DNA of 64,000 bases from Trichobilharzia szidati (Eukaryota > Platyhelminthes > Trematoda > Strigeidida > Schistosomatidae). The stretch is from NCBI GenBank assembly GCA_944472155.2, contig OX235272.1:97160020-97224019 (forward strand). The letters are read 5' to 3'. The notes below the pieces were generated by a model. The model searched no databases. It was not told where the DNA came from and saw only the letters and a list, made by a program, of their open reading frames with translations. A program made the translations under genes and the position numbers. Below are positions 11,331-23,060 of the stretch, in pieces; the stretch's first letter is position 1, and every line of letters begins with the position of its first letter.

Positions 11331-12112
11331 ATAAGTTTATAACAGAATGCCGATGAATATGTTTAATTGATTAAACAGTTGATTCCTTTAACTACCCAGG
11401 TGTTTAGGAAGATTTAGCTATACTGTAAAACTTTTCGAATTAAGCTAACAGTTTCTCGGCAAATAAAACATCAGACAAAATATTTTACAATATTGCTACT
11501 GTTTGATATGCGACTAAAATAAAAGGTTAGTTGTAAGCCTCTAGAAACAGATATTATTAACACAGAGTTTTGAGATTATTGAATAATGATCTAATCTGTC
11601 AGATCACATGTCTGCACATCAGACAGGTTTAAAGTGAGAAGAAAAAAAAGCGAAAATGACTCAACCAAAAATGTCTTCAGACAAAAAATGAGATGAGACG
11701 AAACAAGATAATGCGGGAGCAGTGTCGATCTTCATTGCATAAATTCACCAACTAACTATTCAATCCATTTGTCTTTCAGTCTTCAGCCAAGCTACTTACA
11801 GCTTTCGGATTTGTTGCCTCTGGAGTTCATTTAAACATCCTATGATTATGGGCATTCGAATTTCAAAGGAAATGTTGGTCAGGTTAGTTCAATTATGGCT
11901 ATCATGAGAGAGTTTTCCTCCCTCAGGTTCTTTCACACTAAAGACTGATAGCACTGAACAGATTCATTCTTAAAGACAATTGGTAGGTTTAACTATTATC
12001 ATAACTAAAGAGAAGGAATAAATATGTTGACAGTTTATAACACATAAGAGATCTCTCATTCGATAAATTCAATTATTTCACGTACACGATGATATATGCC
12101 ACTGATTGACTG
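11331..12112. other. Unassigned AT-rich stretch
   Basis: No coding region or recognised repeat was seen. Confidence 0.35.
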
Positions 12113-12116
12113 ATAC

Positions 12117-12435
12117 TGTGGTGAGAGCAAGCTGCTAGCCAATTGGTAGACATTGATCTACGCTGATTGGTGGAAATTAATCTAGGCTGATTCAACAACC
12201 GATCACAGCTGACCTAGACATGGACAAATATGATTCGCAGACAAGTGGCTCGCATTTCCGAGAAATATCGAAAACGAGAAAGCAGAAGACTGCGTTTGTT
12301 TGCAATCAACCAATCAGAAGATCGCCTTCTTTCTGCGGGCAGAGCCTTATTAATGTACGTAAAATACATATAAATACTTGTTGGTTTTCGTAATAAAACT
12401 GATCTGTTGCCTGGCCCTTGTCTTCTGTTGTTACA
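12117..12435 (+). mobile_element. Solo LTR of an LTR retrotransposon
   Basis: The 319-bp sequence starts tgtggtgagagc and ends gttgttaca (TG...CA ends). It has a tataaata box at about 12370 and an aataaa signal at about 12392, and is flanked by a 4-bp duplication atac (12113-12116 and 12436-12439). A related copy lies at 13341-13680. No gag or pol lies between or beside them, so each is best read as a solo LTR left by recombination. A size near 320-340 bp and a 4-bp duplication suit schistosome Ty3/gypsy-type elements (Boudicca or Saci type), but the assignment is inference. Confidence 0.7.
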
Positions 12436-12439
12436 ATAC

Positions 12440-12620
12440 CACCCACATTAACCAATAGTGTTTGCTAGTAATATCGACGTGGTCTAAACACGAGGCCGTT
12501 ATTACGCTCTTTTGGGATCGGGCTCATTAGTAGTGTACCTGGTTTGACTCAACTCAGGCAGTTGAATCACTTCAAACAACACGCGAATTCTAGCAAACCA
12601 TTTCAGCAAATTGAAAAGAA
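12440..12620 (+). repeat. MITE-like repeat fragment abutting the solo LTR
   Basis: The sequence beginning cacccacattaaccaatag, with gctagtaatatcgac, ggatcgggctcatta and gactcaactcagg, matches the core of the element at 16260-16400. It directly follows the LTR target duplication, so the LTR seems to have inserted at or in this repeat. Confidence 0.5.
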
Positions 12621-12799
12621 CATGTAATCATCGAGACAGTTACTTGTTTATAGCTTCAGTGGCTCACAAAACTGTTTTAATTGCTTTAAAAGTGGGTCTA
12701 TAGTTCGAATCCGCTATTTTCCTTAATTTACAAATAAATCTTCATGAATAGTAATATGAAGCAGTTAAACTGAATTCTACATATACTTAACAACTGTCT

Positions 12800-12940
12800 A
12801 CAGCTTGTTTGTCTGCTTAAGAAATAGATTTACTGTCATTAGGCCCCCAGTTCGCGTTTCGCTCCACCTAATTCAGCCTGGGCAACTGGGTAGTAACATC
12901 AGCGCTCATACAATAATATGTTTGGCTTATAGCTTGGCAC
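12800..12940 (+). repeat. tRNA-related SINE, family 3, diverged
   Basis: The stretch around ccagttcgcgtttcgctcca (B-box-like), then taattcagcctgggcaactg and gtagtaacatcagcgctcat, is shared with copies at 28196, 31535 and, more weakly, 51872. The A box is decayed. The region 12621-12800 before it and 12941-13340 after it show nothing else recognisable. Confidence 0.5.
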
Positions 12941-13340
12941 ATGAAAAATTTGTTTTGCGTAAGTCAGACAAACAAACAAAATTAATCAGTAAAGTAATTT
13001 TATGTAATAATTAAAATGAAAATCTCGAACCTAAGACTTTGTACATGTAACAGCAAAACACGATAGTATCCGATATTAAAATTGTTTATTGGCAAACTGA
13101 TGTGCACATATAACAAAATACATATACCGGTGAAGTTAAAATATTACAGCCACAGCCAAATTCTCTCAGAGTTGACCTTGAAGGAACAACCAGATCAATC
13201 GGACACTTCCGAAGTTCATTCCAAACAAAAACCATGCCAGCATTTATAGATTTGGTTAGCGAGTTCTGCAAAGACCGACTTTTTAACTACTGTATTAATT
13301 ATGGAATAATTGGAGTGACTAAGGGTTGTGTTTGTGGTGA

Positions 13341-13680
13341 TGTGGTGAGAGCTGTCTGCTAGCCAAAGTTAGTAGACAGCAATTTACGTCAATGTTTACG
13401 TCCCAAACCTTGGTCATGAGAAAAAAACAAAGACTAACTCAACAACCAACAACAGCAGACTTTGCGTGGGCGGATACGTTTAGCAGATATATGGGCCAAC
13501 CTTAAAGGAACCGGTCACATGGAGATGACAGAATAACTTCCAGTGAGAAAACAACCAATCAGAAGACGCTGTTTCCTTGCTAATAATAACGAACAATAAT
13601 GTACATAAAAATCTATAAATATTTCTTGATTTTCTCAATAAACGATCTGCTGCCCGGCCCTTGTTTTCTGTGGTTTTCTA
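13341..13680 (+). mobile_element. Solo LTR, second copy
   Basis: This is related to 12117-12435: it starts tgtggtgagagctg and has accaatcagaagac, tataaata (about 13615), caataaacgatctgctgccc and a cttgttttctgtggtt ending. The terminal CA has become TA, and no clear target duplication remains. It is about 340 bp, with extra internal sequence relative to the first copy. Confidence 0.62.
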
Positions 13681-13789
13681 TGGATACTATGACGCTAAAG
13701 CAATACAACTATGTTGGAAATTAATACTGCTATGTACGTAATTCATGTTATAAGAGAAAATCTGTTCGTGAGGGTAAGTGCAGTATTTT

Positions 13790-14500
13790 ACTTATTCTTA
13801 AGGTACTTTTTTCTGGAAGTCTGAGCTGTCTTCGATGGATATCCTGCGCCTTGTGTATTGTGGGATTTTACAAAGACCTGTAAGGTAAGCAGCAAGTGAG
13901 GCAGAAAATAGCCCGGTCTCTACAGTGCAGTGGTTTCAGCATTGTAGAGACAGCGTCATGAAAGTTAGAGGGGATTACTGTCTGTCTCGGAGGAGTAGGA
14001 GCAGTGGTTCACATCGATGAAACTGTCCTCATTAGGAAGAAGTATAACAGGAGAAGGGCCAATCAAGTGTAGGTGCTTGGAATCTACGACACTTGACTTC
14101 GCAAAGGCTTCGTTGAAACAATACCAAACAGAAGTGCCCGAACATTAATTGCAATCATTCAGCGCTTGGAACTGCCACGGACGATCATCACTACTGGTGA
14201 ATGGAGGTGATATAACCAACTGTCATCTTTCGGGTTATATTCACTATCATGTCAGCCATTCCTCTGACCTTCTGGATCCAGCCACGGGCACGTATACTAT
14301 TTCTATCTAAGGATTTTGGGGGAGGTTGGTGAAAAGAATCAAGAATTGCAATAAATCGCTAAATACCATAACTTTTGGCCGCATCGATGAAGATATGCAT
14401 CGGGTATGGCATGGTTTCTATGGTGATCATCCCTGGAGAAACTGGGAGACGTTTCTACAGCACATTACAGATCAATGTCCAGTTTATTATCATTTTTTAA
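13790..14500 (+). pseudogene. Merlin-type DNA transposase relic
   Basis: Broken plus-strand frames match the DDE transposase of the Merlin / IS1016 (ISXO2-like) group in order. An N-terminal KGTFFWKSEL (about 13800) is followed by AASEAENSP and VQWFQHCRD. Then come VVHIDETVLIRKKYNRRRA (about 14006-14062, with the first catalytic Asp), GIYDT, NRSARTLIAIIQ, HVSHSSDLLDPATGTYT (about 14245) and YGDHPWRNWETFLQHI (about 14420-14467). Merlin was described partly from schistosomes. At least three stops interrupt the frame, so it cannot make a working enzyme. Terminal inverted repeats were not located. Confidence rests on the many ordered motifs. Confidence 0.75.
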
Positions 14501-14600
14501 CGTTTTTAATACATTTTTTAACGAATAAGCCAGTTTTTTGCATCTAAATTCTGATTGGTTGTTCAAGGTCATTGGAGGTTTGGTTATGATTAACTTTGCC

Positions 14601-14860
14601 CATATACCTTACATTGGCAACTTCATTTGCACGTATTGTGCTTCTTTTGTCTTCCTTTCATGTTTTCTATGTTGTTTCACAACAATCTTTCATTTCGCCT
14701 CTTCGTCACTTGATCCGTTTCAGCGTTATTCAGTATTCTTGCATCATACATCACTCACAATACCTAACTTACAAAATCTTGTCATCAGTAGTACTTGCCG
14801 AATATACATATTTAGAACAGGACAGTTTAATTGATATTGTAAATTAATGTATATTATTAA
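14601..14860 (+). repeat. Dispersed repeat shared with 10190-10335
   Basis: This matches the 10.2-kb stretch over roughly 130 bases. Its 98-codon and 83-codon open frames are AT-rich, overlap each other and show no domain. It could be the 3' flank of the Merlin element, but the 10.2-kb copy has no transposase beside it. Confidence 0.4.
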
Positions 14861-16060
14861 GAGTGTTGTATCAAATCTCTTCTATATATTATTTCAACTT
14901 ACATAATTAGATTAATTTACACAGATTTCATTTAGTTGCATGTTTTGCATATAATAATCAAAATTTCTCATGAACTTGTATAAACGTGAACGTCAATGTA
15001 CACATATCTGAATATATATGAACTTATTCAAACCGAAAAAAAATCGATATACATATATTGGCCAAGTATATGAATACATCATACACGACTGGTTGGTTGG
15101 CTGGCTGTACAACAAGTATCTATTTGATTCAACCTAAATTAGATATGTAGGCTAAAAACTTCGCTATGATTAATAGGAGCAGTACAGTAAATTGTTTACG
15201 TTACTAATCAATATATAAATGAATGAACAATTGTTACAATAACAAATGCTACTTCTATTATTATTACTGTTATCACTATTATTAACAATTATCAGGTAAG
15301 AACAAATAAAATGCTGACTACATAAAGGAGTAGGAACAAAAGAAGGAAAATAAAGGGAAAAATAAATAGAAATGCTAAAATAAACAAAATACTGTTACAC
15401 CTATAAAGATGCATGAATGTATGAACTTAGATAGAATCCTATTAAATAGAGACAGTCTGTATTGTTGAGTAGACATTCATCAGTAAAGTTAGTGCAATAT
15501 GTATATATATCTGAATGGAAAACCTCTTGTTAGATATTCAATCGCACCAAAAATGAATATATATATATATATATATATACTGACGTGAAACATTAATGGA
15601 AATGCCTTACTTTATATTTACCAAACGTGAACAATCAATGGAAAGAGTTAGTTTTACAAAGTTTATCTAAACATGACTGATAAAAATTGACATAATGACC
15701 CCTTTAATAATTATATATAAATATATATTTATATTCTATGATTTGTAGAATTTACCAAAAGATGTGACCAATTAGGACTTGTGGAGTATAATCTCTCTAA
15801 TCAGCATAAAACTCCTTTAAGATCACTAGTATATGTTAATTAAACGCACATATATAATAAACAGTTCATCACTAGATTAGTTTCGATTAATAAGACATAT
15901 GATCTCTTTATTTTTCTGTGCATTGAATTCCCAATAGTGATAGGATTCTTTTTCTATGAGGTAGGGTTGCATGCACCATGCCAAGTGTTGCTTGCAAAAG
16001 CCTCTGGCACTGTCGACTGTGAACTAATTCGACAGTTGTTTCAACAATACAGAGTGTTGT
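14861..16060. other. Unassigned AT-rich stretch
   Basis: There is no gene. An AT dinucleotide run lies at about 15557-15581, and further short AT runs near 15710-15735. Confidence 0.4.
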
Positions 16061-16220
16061 TGTAAGTCTCAAACCAAATTCTCGATTTGCAATTTACACG
16101 ATTCAAAGAGGTGAAATTTCACCACAGTTTCTTTGGGAAACTGAAATTATTCAGATCACATTACATCATCTGTTTGATATCATAAATGGTAGTCAAAATA
16201 GCAAACATAAATGCGTAGAA

Positions 16221-16501
16221 CTACATACTACTGACTGACTGAGACAAGTAGTTGTACACCACTCACATCAACCACTGGTGAAGCGTTAACAATTCGCCCA
16301 AGTAGCCAGTCAGAAATCGAGCAGTTTGAATTCACTCCCCCCCTCTGAGCTGAGTCACACTGGGTACGCCACTGATGAACTCGGCCCGAAACAAGCGAAA
16401 CGGCCGTCCGGCGTTTATATCACTTCGATTTGGTTATCAAATTCTACCGATTGATGTGGATGGTTTACAACTACTTATCTCAATTAGAGAGTAGTATATA
16501 G
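16221..16501 (+). mobile_element. MITE-like element with long terminal inverted repeats
   Basis: The left end (16221-16272, ctacatactactgactgact...) pairs with the reverse complement of the right end (about 16448-16501, ctatatactactctctaatt...). About 40 of 52 positions match, including an uninterrupted aagtagttgta. The 281-bp element is non-coding. Its core recurs at 4060-4265, 12440-12620 and, inverted, 26590-26850. It looks like a non-autonomous DNA transposon, but no target duplication is clear and its partner transposase is unknown. The stretch 16075-16200 just before it also matches 3931-4050. Confidence 0.6.
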
Positions 16502-16609
16502 TTTTTACTTATAAATCTGATTGAGTGGCTGTATAATGATGTCGCATGCCAATTAATTCGCAATCGAAAGATCAAAATGCCTTTAAATTGAAGACAGGAG
16601 TATGACATG

Positions 16610-17484
16610 GCGGCTGGGCTGAATCAAGAAGTACACAGTGGGAAGTGAGGAGATGGGCATACGTTGGACTGACAAAAACACTACACAAGCATAATTTTTG
16701 TCCCGTGTCTCACAAAGTAAGAGATACACAAACGAAATCCAACAAGTTGGCTGAAAAGACAGTAAAAAACATGACTCTAAATGGAAAGAGAGAGGACAGA
16801 GGTGATAAAGATATCCCACCGGACCAACAAAAAGCCCTATCAGTGGGATAAATCTAAAGTAAGTTGTCTCTTTCACTTACCTGACATGGTAAGCATCGCT
16901 TTAACTGTAGGTGACACGGATGAAGATGTCAAAGCCACCCAGGGTTGAGTGGGGAAACCAAAACACGCCTACACTACTCTGAAACCAGCACTCAACACAA
17001 AAATCAAGATCAGGATTCCGTCCATCACTAATGTCATGTCAACTGATGCTTCTATGTGATTTGGAGGTTTGATATATATGTCACGAAAAGCAATTCCAAC
17101 AGACTACTGCAGAGTTTCATCAACAGCTACTTTCGGCCGATACTGAAGACCAGATGTCTGACCAGAAAGGATAAGTGATATACAACTCTAGTTGCGAATT
17201 AGCCAACAAATATGCAAAAGGAAATGGAGATAGGCTGGACATACTGTGCGGAGACCTTCGAATGATATCACACACCAGGCCCTCAGGTGGAACCCGAATG
17301 GGAAGCGACGGGTTGGGTTTCCAAGGGTGACATATGCGAGATTCTGAGAAGGGGAAATGAAAACTTATGGGCAGTCATGTAGCCATTTGAAAGTGATGCA
17401 GAGAACCGAGAACAATGGAGGTATGCCACTGAATCCCTATTTTTCTACTGGGAACGAAAGGAATGGATAATAATAATAATAAAT
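16610..17484 (+). mobile_element. LINE-A fragment, reverse transcriptase to 3' end, degraded
   Basis: Broken frames read KSNKLAEKTVKNMTLN (about 16740), TDEDVKA (about 16918), SSTATFGRY, QQICKRKW, HTVRRPSNDITHQALRWNPN (about 17236-17295) and GRP-like motifs. They end in an accgaga...acaatgga stretch and a TAATAATAATAATAA tail at 17468-17484. Many stops and frameshifts are present. It is the most decayed of the longer LINE-A copies. Confidence 0.75.
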
Positions 17485-18359
17485 AACAATATACACAATT
17501 TCGTTCACTTCAAATAATTATCGAAAAACTGCTTTGTCAGTGTGAACAGTCAATTTGTTATTCAACAGTCCAACAGATAATTTTTTTTCTAAGATTTGAA
17601 CCAATGAATGATCAGTTCAGATATCAGCAGCAGCACAACTAACTAATGGGCTATGGTCACAAGTGAGTATTAAATTTGCCAAAATGAAATAAAAAGTTTT
17701 CCGGACTTCCCTGATTATTACCATCAAGCTTTATCGATTTCAATATTTTTCAATATTTTTTTTTTTTGAATTGCGGCGGCAGGTAACTGACAGGGTCTAA
17801 CACTGTGCCACCGACGACACTAAAATATCACTTTCTACAGACGCAGGCAAAAATTACATTCATTTGGATACCACTCGTTTCCATTATGATAGAAGCTCAG
17901 ATGGAGTGTTCAGTTTTTGACCAACATGCATTTATTCTTTGAACTAGCATATGGACTTTTGTAACCAATATGTACAAAAGTTTCAAATTCAAATAGTATA
18001 CAACTCCAAGAGCGATAATTTCTATTATGCTTAGAGTTATTATTCCTCCCAAGTTATTCACTGTCCCAGTAATTTAAAAGAGCACACCCAGTTACTAATA
18101 CGCACTTCAAAACAATCCCTAATTTCAAAAGACTGATTAGTGAACAAGGAATATTCTTTTCGATAACTTATTTGTCATGTTCTAGGGTTACATATGCATA
18201 GAAGTTAAAAAAATTATTGTTACTGTCAACATTGTTGTTTTTCTAAATAACATCGAATCAATAAGATCAATAGATTACATATTAAAACATGTATATACGA
18301 TAATAGGAATAAATATAATGCCAAAATGAATATCAGATAAGTTAAAAGTAACTGTACTG
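17485..18359. other. Unassigned stretch
   Basis: No gene was recognised. There is a T run at about 17755-17766. Confidence 0.35.
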
Positions 18360-19010
18360 AATTTATAGGTTCCATAGCGAGCCAAGGTAACGACAATGGC
18401 TGAAGCTATTCCTTTTGCACGCAGTTCTTAAGCGAATTGGAATGGTTTCAACTGTTTGAAGTATTCGGTATCTACAGGCCTTTGGCGATTTATGCGGCAC
18501 CTACCCGCATAAAAGATGTGATGCAGCCGAAGGTGGGTAAACTTTGGTCTTCCTCTCTAAATCCTCTCATGTGACCACGTCTTCATAGCCTCTGCCAGAT
18601 GAGTCCTACTCACCGTCTTCACGTGGAGGAGATGTTCCTCACATAACTCAAAGGACAAATGCGAAAATCCGGCTCTGACGACCGGTTTGGTGAACATGCT
18701 AGTCAACCTAGGGGAGCTGAAAAACCCTGATTCCAGATCTATGATGTACACTGGTCCCGGAATCCGTACGGATCAAATGGCATATAAACCTGTTTTGGTC
18801 ACTGCAAACCATAAAAACGTTGCTCCTGACGCTGATCTGTTGCTGTATGGATTAGACTACAAGTTAGGAACTCCGGGGGTGGAGGTGGCTCATTAAAACA
18901 AGCATCTGCCTCTATCTGGAAGTTCAGGTAGTATCCCTACTCTCGCACAAACTATGAAATCCCGTGTGCGGAGCACCTCTTGGTGCTCATAATGTACCAG
19001 ACTTGTGTTT
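18360..19010 (+). other. Unassigned block, richer in GC than its surroundings, possibly element-derived
   Basis: This block stands out from its AT-rich neighbours and has a 69-codon plus-strand frame at 18687-18893 (MVNMLVNLGELKNPDSRSMM...). The composition and a sharp edge near 18360 suggest a mobile element or a decayed gene copy. No domain or second copy in the window was found, so no function is offered. Confidence 0.35.
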
Positions 19011-20369
19011 TCATAAATAACAAGTAAATTCCTCACCCGATAGATGATGGGAAAAGATTCTTCAATACTGGCTTTATGGTCCTTTTGTACCAGGTGATTT
19101 AATATCAGACTGTTAGTAGTTCCTACTACACCTTTGTTTACTTACACACGTAGGTGCTACCCAATACGAAAAATTTTGTTCAGAGAGTAACGGTGAATAT
19201 AACTGGCTCCCCAGCAGCAACTGAACTGACAGATACTAAACTCCTTCGTGTAAAGTATTATGGTTCTTTTTTGATGCTTTAATCGATCAACTGGTGTAGG
19301 TTGATAACACACAGAACTTTGAAGAATACTATTCACCTGTAACTCACAATAACTACAAGAATGTAACTCAGTAGCCGGTCTTATTCAAGAAATGGATTAT
19401 AAACGTGAAACCTGTAATACGAAGGCAATTATCATATCGCGATGACCAACTGCATGCCTTTTTCTTTTTCCCATATTGAATATCCATATTATTTTCAACA
19501 AAAATACCTACTATTTAGACAGTTGACAAAACAAAAATCAATTGTCACATACACTTCCGTATTGTATATAAGCCAATCTGAATACAGACAGATTATTGAT
19601 AATGCAATTATGAAAGGAAAAGGAGAAAGAGGAAAAAATGAAGTATCGATTTAAGGAAAGAAGAAGGCGATAGAGAAGAAGGAGATAAAAACATAGTACC
19701 AACCAAATAGACAGTTTACAGGTTGGGTAAAAACCAGGAAAAAAAATCCTTCTGGATAATTTATCTTTCTCACTAATAAACGAATACACTTAATCTAAAC
19801 ACTGAAACATTCTCCCTTATGAAATGAAGATTATGCATCCAAATTCATACACATTCTTGAATTATCGAACAATTTGGTAAGGTTCATTTTCAGTATAAAT
19901 CAAACATTAAACCTATTTCTTTTTCTTATACAAAAGAAGGGAATTGTTTATTTCTCTCGGAATGGTAAGAGTGAATACAAGTGCTTATAATGTGGGATGG
20001 TATTAGAGGTCTTGTGGGTGGGTGGATGAATGGAGGATAGGCTTAATAATATCACATTACTTCGTGTTTGTTTTTCTTTACGATTCTGTCATATGGAGTA
20101 ACTTGAGTCAATAATACACCTTTTTTAGGCAAGCGTCTACTTGCCAGTGTCTGTCTAATCTACGGTTGTTTCGTTTTACAGTTTACACTTATGCAAATGT
20201 ATAACAATCGAATTTTTCTGCCTAGCAGAAATTATAAAATATAATGTAATCTGCATGAACAGTGAGACAATTTACAGCTAGTGACACTCAAGTTTGGACA
20301 GAAAAAATATAGAAGATATTAGAGCAATAGAAAAAAACTATATTTAAGTTAGAATTATTGAGTAAATGG
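19011..20369. other. Unassigned AT-rich stretch
   Basis: Two overlapping frames (19442-19651 plus, 19538-19789 minus) are low-complexity and carry no recognised domain. Nothing else was seen. Confidence 0.35.
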
Positions 20370-20570
20370 ATTCCGTCCCAGTGGCTAAATGGTACACAAT
20401 CTCACCTTGTAAACTGGATTTGTTATCCCTGTTGGGGTCATTGTTGCCTACAGCTGAATAGTCCCTAACAAGAACAAAACAGCTGTCCAGTACTCCTTGG
20501 TTTATTTTTTAGCTCAAGTCAGTTTGTGATCAAGCTTGAGAACTTTTTAAGACGTAGACATGCGTATGCA
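20370..20570 (+). repeat. Sm-alpha-type hammerhead SINE
   Basis: An A-box-like cagtggctaaatggtac lies at about 20378. A hammerhead remnant at about 20452-20505 (gctgaatagtccctaac, then gaacaaaacagctgtcc) keeps CTGA, the stem II outline, an AAAAC replacing GAAAC, and the GTC triplet. The tail stccttggttt-like region and agtcagtttgtgatca are shared with the 5.4-kb and 29.5-kb units. The core changes predict no self-cleavage. Confidence 0.58.
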
Positions 20571-21424
20571 TGACTAACAGAAAACTTGAGTAAGAGCCTT
20601 CGAAGTCTGAGGTGTTTACCAAAACTTAACTGTCAAAGTCAATGAGATTAGTAATACGACAATGAGGCTTATTTTACTCGGTGCAGTGTTTAGTCTGCAC
20701 TGGTAGGAAACCTGAGTCAGTTGAGTATTCGTCAAGACTCTCCTTTACTTTGCGAATACGTCTTCTCAACGACTGCTGACAAGCGCACCAACTTAAAACT
20801 CTTACATAGAATGCACTTTTTATATTTTTTTTCTAAGAATCAATCGCTTGAGACTGGTAGTAATACGGCTCAAAACGTTCTTAATTATTCGGATGCATTC
20901 ACACTTCGTTTTCTACGGAATCCATTAGGTTCTGATGCTTTCCCATGTTTCTATTCTTTCTCCGTCATTTCTGTTTACTAGATTTCTTTTAAATCTCTTT
21001 CCTCTACCTTTATGAGCTACGTCCAGCGTGGGAACTTGAACTGTCGCACTCCTGTACAAAGTTCTACGTTGGCACACCTAATTAGTTTCCTTTTCCCTTT
21101 ATTGACTCTAGAATATTCTGATAACTTTTGTATACGTGTATTCAGTTCCATGAATATCAACGGTTGACAACTAACTATTTAATTACAGTTTTTGTGAAAA
21201 TTTTTTATGTCGATAATGTAACTGTTTTAGGTTGTATGCAGTTGATAGGAACCAAAGAAATAAAGTGACTCATGTTGTCATGTTTCTTCTTGTTCAGCTT
21301 CATCAAAGGAAAGAACCGAATGAACGAAGTTTATAACTGTATTGACTACCAATTGCGTGTGTCAATGTGATTAAATTGTAAAACTCCCTAGTGGGATAAG
21401 AACATGAAATTATTAGTTTTACCA
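20571..21424. other. Unassigned stretch
   Basis: An 86-codon frame at 20721-20978 shows no domain. No second copy in the window was recognised. Confidence 0.35.
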
Positions 21425-22436
21425 GTATATCCAATTATACGTACGGAATCCTTCGAAGTGAAGACGGGAGTAAAACAAGGCTGCCTACTATCTCCAATGA
21501 TTTTCCTGATTGCGGTAGACTGGATAATGCGACAGACAGCGGCGGGCAGTGAGAAAACAGGCCTAAAATGGACCCACACAAAAAACTTGGAGGATCTGAA
21601 CTTCGCCGATGATATATGTCAGATTTCCCCCAAACTGGAAGATATGCAAGTGAAAAGCAACAAGTTGGTGATAGAAGAAGCATCTAGAGAAGATAGGCCT
21701 TCAGATGAACATAGAGAAAACAGAGGTGGTTGATGAAGATTCCTGGCCAACAGCAACATCAACAAAAACAGTCAGTATAAATAGGGGGAATCTGAAAGAA
21801 GCAACCTCCTACCTACCTACCTGGGAAGCATCGTTTCAACTACAGGTGGAACTGATGAGTATATCAAAGCGAGGACAGGGAAAGCAAAGTAAGCTTTCAT
21901 TTCTCTCAAGTCTGTGTGGAGGTCAGCAGCACTCAACATGAAAAACAAGATGTGGATTTTCAACTCCAATGTGAAGTCAGTGCTACTTACTATACGGATC
22001 AGAGACTTTGGCGCATCACGAAGGGCACTTCGAACAAACTACAGACCTTCATCAACAGCTATCTTCGCTCAATGCTACTCAAGATCAGATGGCCGGTCAG
22101 AAAAGAACAGCAACACGGATCCATGGGAGCGAACCAACCCTGCAGGAAGCAATTGTGCAACAAATATGCAGGAAGAAATGGAGGTGGATTGGCCATACTC
22201 TGAGAAAACCATCAAGTGACATCACACGACAGGCCATCGCTCGAGTGGAACCCAAATTGGAAGCGACGAGTTGGTCGTCCGAAGGTGACATGGAGGAGGT
22301 CATATGAATAGGAGATGAAAGCATGTGTGTAGACGTGGAGCCAGGTGAAGACTCTAGCAGAGAACCGAACGCAATGGAGACGCACGGCTGAAGCCCTATG
22401 TTCCTCTAAGAATTAAAGGAAACAATAATAATAAGT
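21425..22436 (+). mobile_element. LINE-A copy, 5'-truncated within the reverse transcriptase
   Basis: The first open frame (21404-21730) includes ESFEVKTGVKQGCLLSP (reverse transcriptase motif region B, about 21445) and LNFADDICQIS (motif C with the catalytic FADD, about 21598). A frameshift near 21690 leads to QMNIEKTEVV, a second to YLGSIVSTTGGTD (about 21815-21855), then MWIFNSNVKSVLL. The third frame has [20 protein letters not shown] (about 22173-22230). The copy ends in aataataataataa at about 22424-22436. It holds exactly the central part that is missing from the inverted copy at 653-3491. The left border is placed where homology begins. Confidence 0.82.
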
Positions 22437-22469
22437 GAGGCTGTATTATGAAACACATATGAAGCATTT

Positions 22470-23060
22470 TGGTTATCCTGCTGCTGCTGGATTCAACATA
22501 GAACTTGGCACCGAAGTGCAGCAGTTCGAGTTGCCACGTCAAATAGCGCACAAAGAAAGAATGAGAGAAGAGAATCAATAGAATTAGATAAGTATAAGAT
22601 TGAAACAGAATGGTAATGAGTAATGGTAGAAGGAATATGAAGGTTAAAGAGACTGAATACATCTGCGCCATTGACAACGATTTTGAGCCATGTCACCTAT
22701 TGTCTCCAGCCATTGACTTTTAGAGTCCCGAGGGCTCCAACCCGGAAGTCTACATTTCCCTACCTGACTCAGTTAACTGTCAGGGATTTCATGGATTGAT
22801 GCCATGTTTTGTTTGGCCACCACTTACTCTTTTCCAACCTGCACATATATCAGCTAGGGAGACGATGGTTAGGCTTTTGGTTATCCTAACGACAATCAGT
22901 CTTTTCACAACTTTGTCTATTTGGCTCAGAAATGAGAATGGAATTATATAAACATATTCAATATAAATTGAGTTAACTAACGATCTGACAACTAAGAGTT
23001 CATAATGCATTGCCAAAAAATTACACCTTACATTTGACTCAGCTGCTAGTCCCATCTACA
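22470..23060 (-). mobile_element. LINE-B 3' fragment
   Basis: On the minus strand it reads VRITKSLTIVSLADICAGWK then RVSGGQTKHGINP (about 22900-22795), parallel to VRIRVRHAKPLPP...GWNRVKGGQ at 63224-63110. The 3' region contains caaaatcgttgtcaatggcg (reverse complement near 22668-22690) and the atgtattcagtctctttaac stretch. It is broken by stops and 5'-truncated near 23060. Confidence 0.68.
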
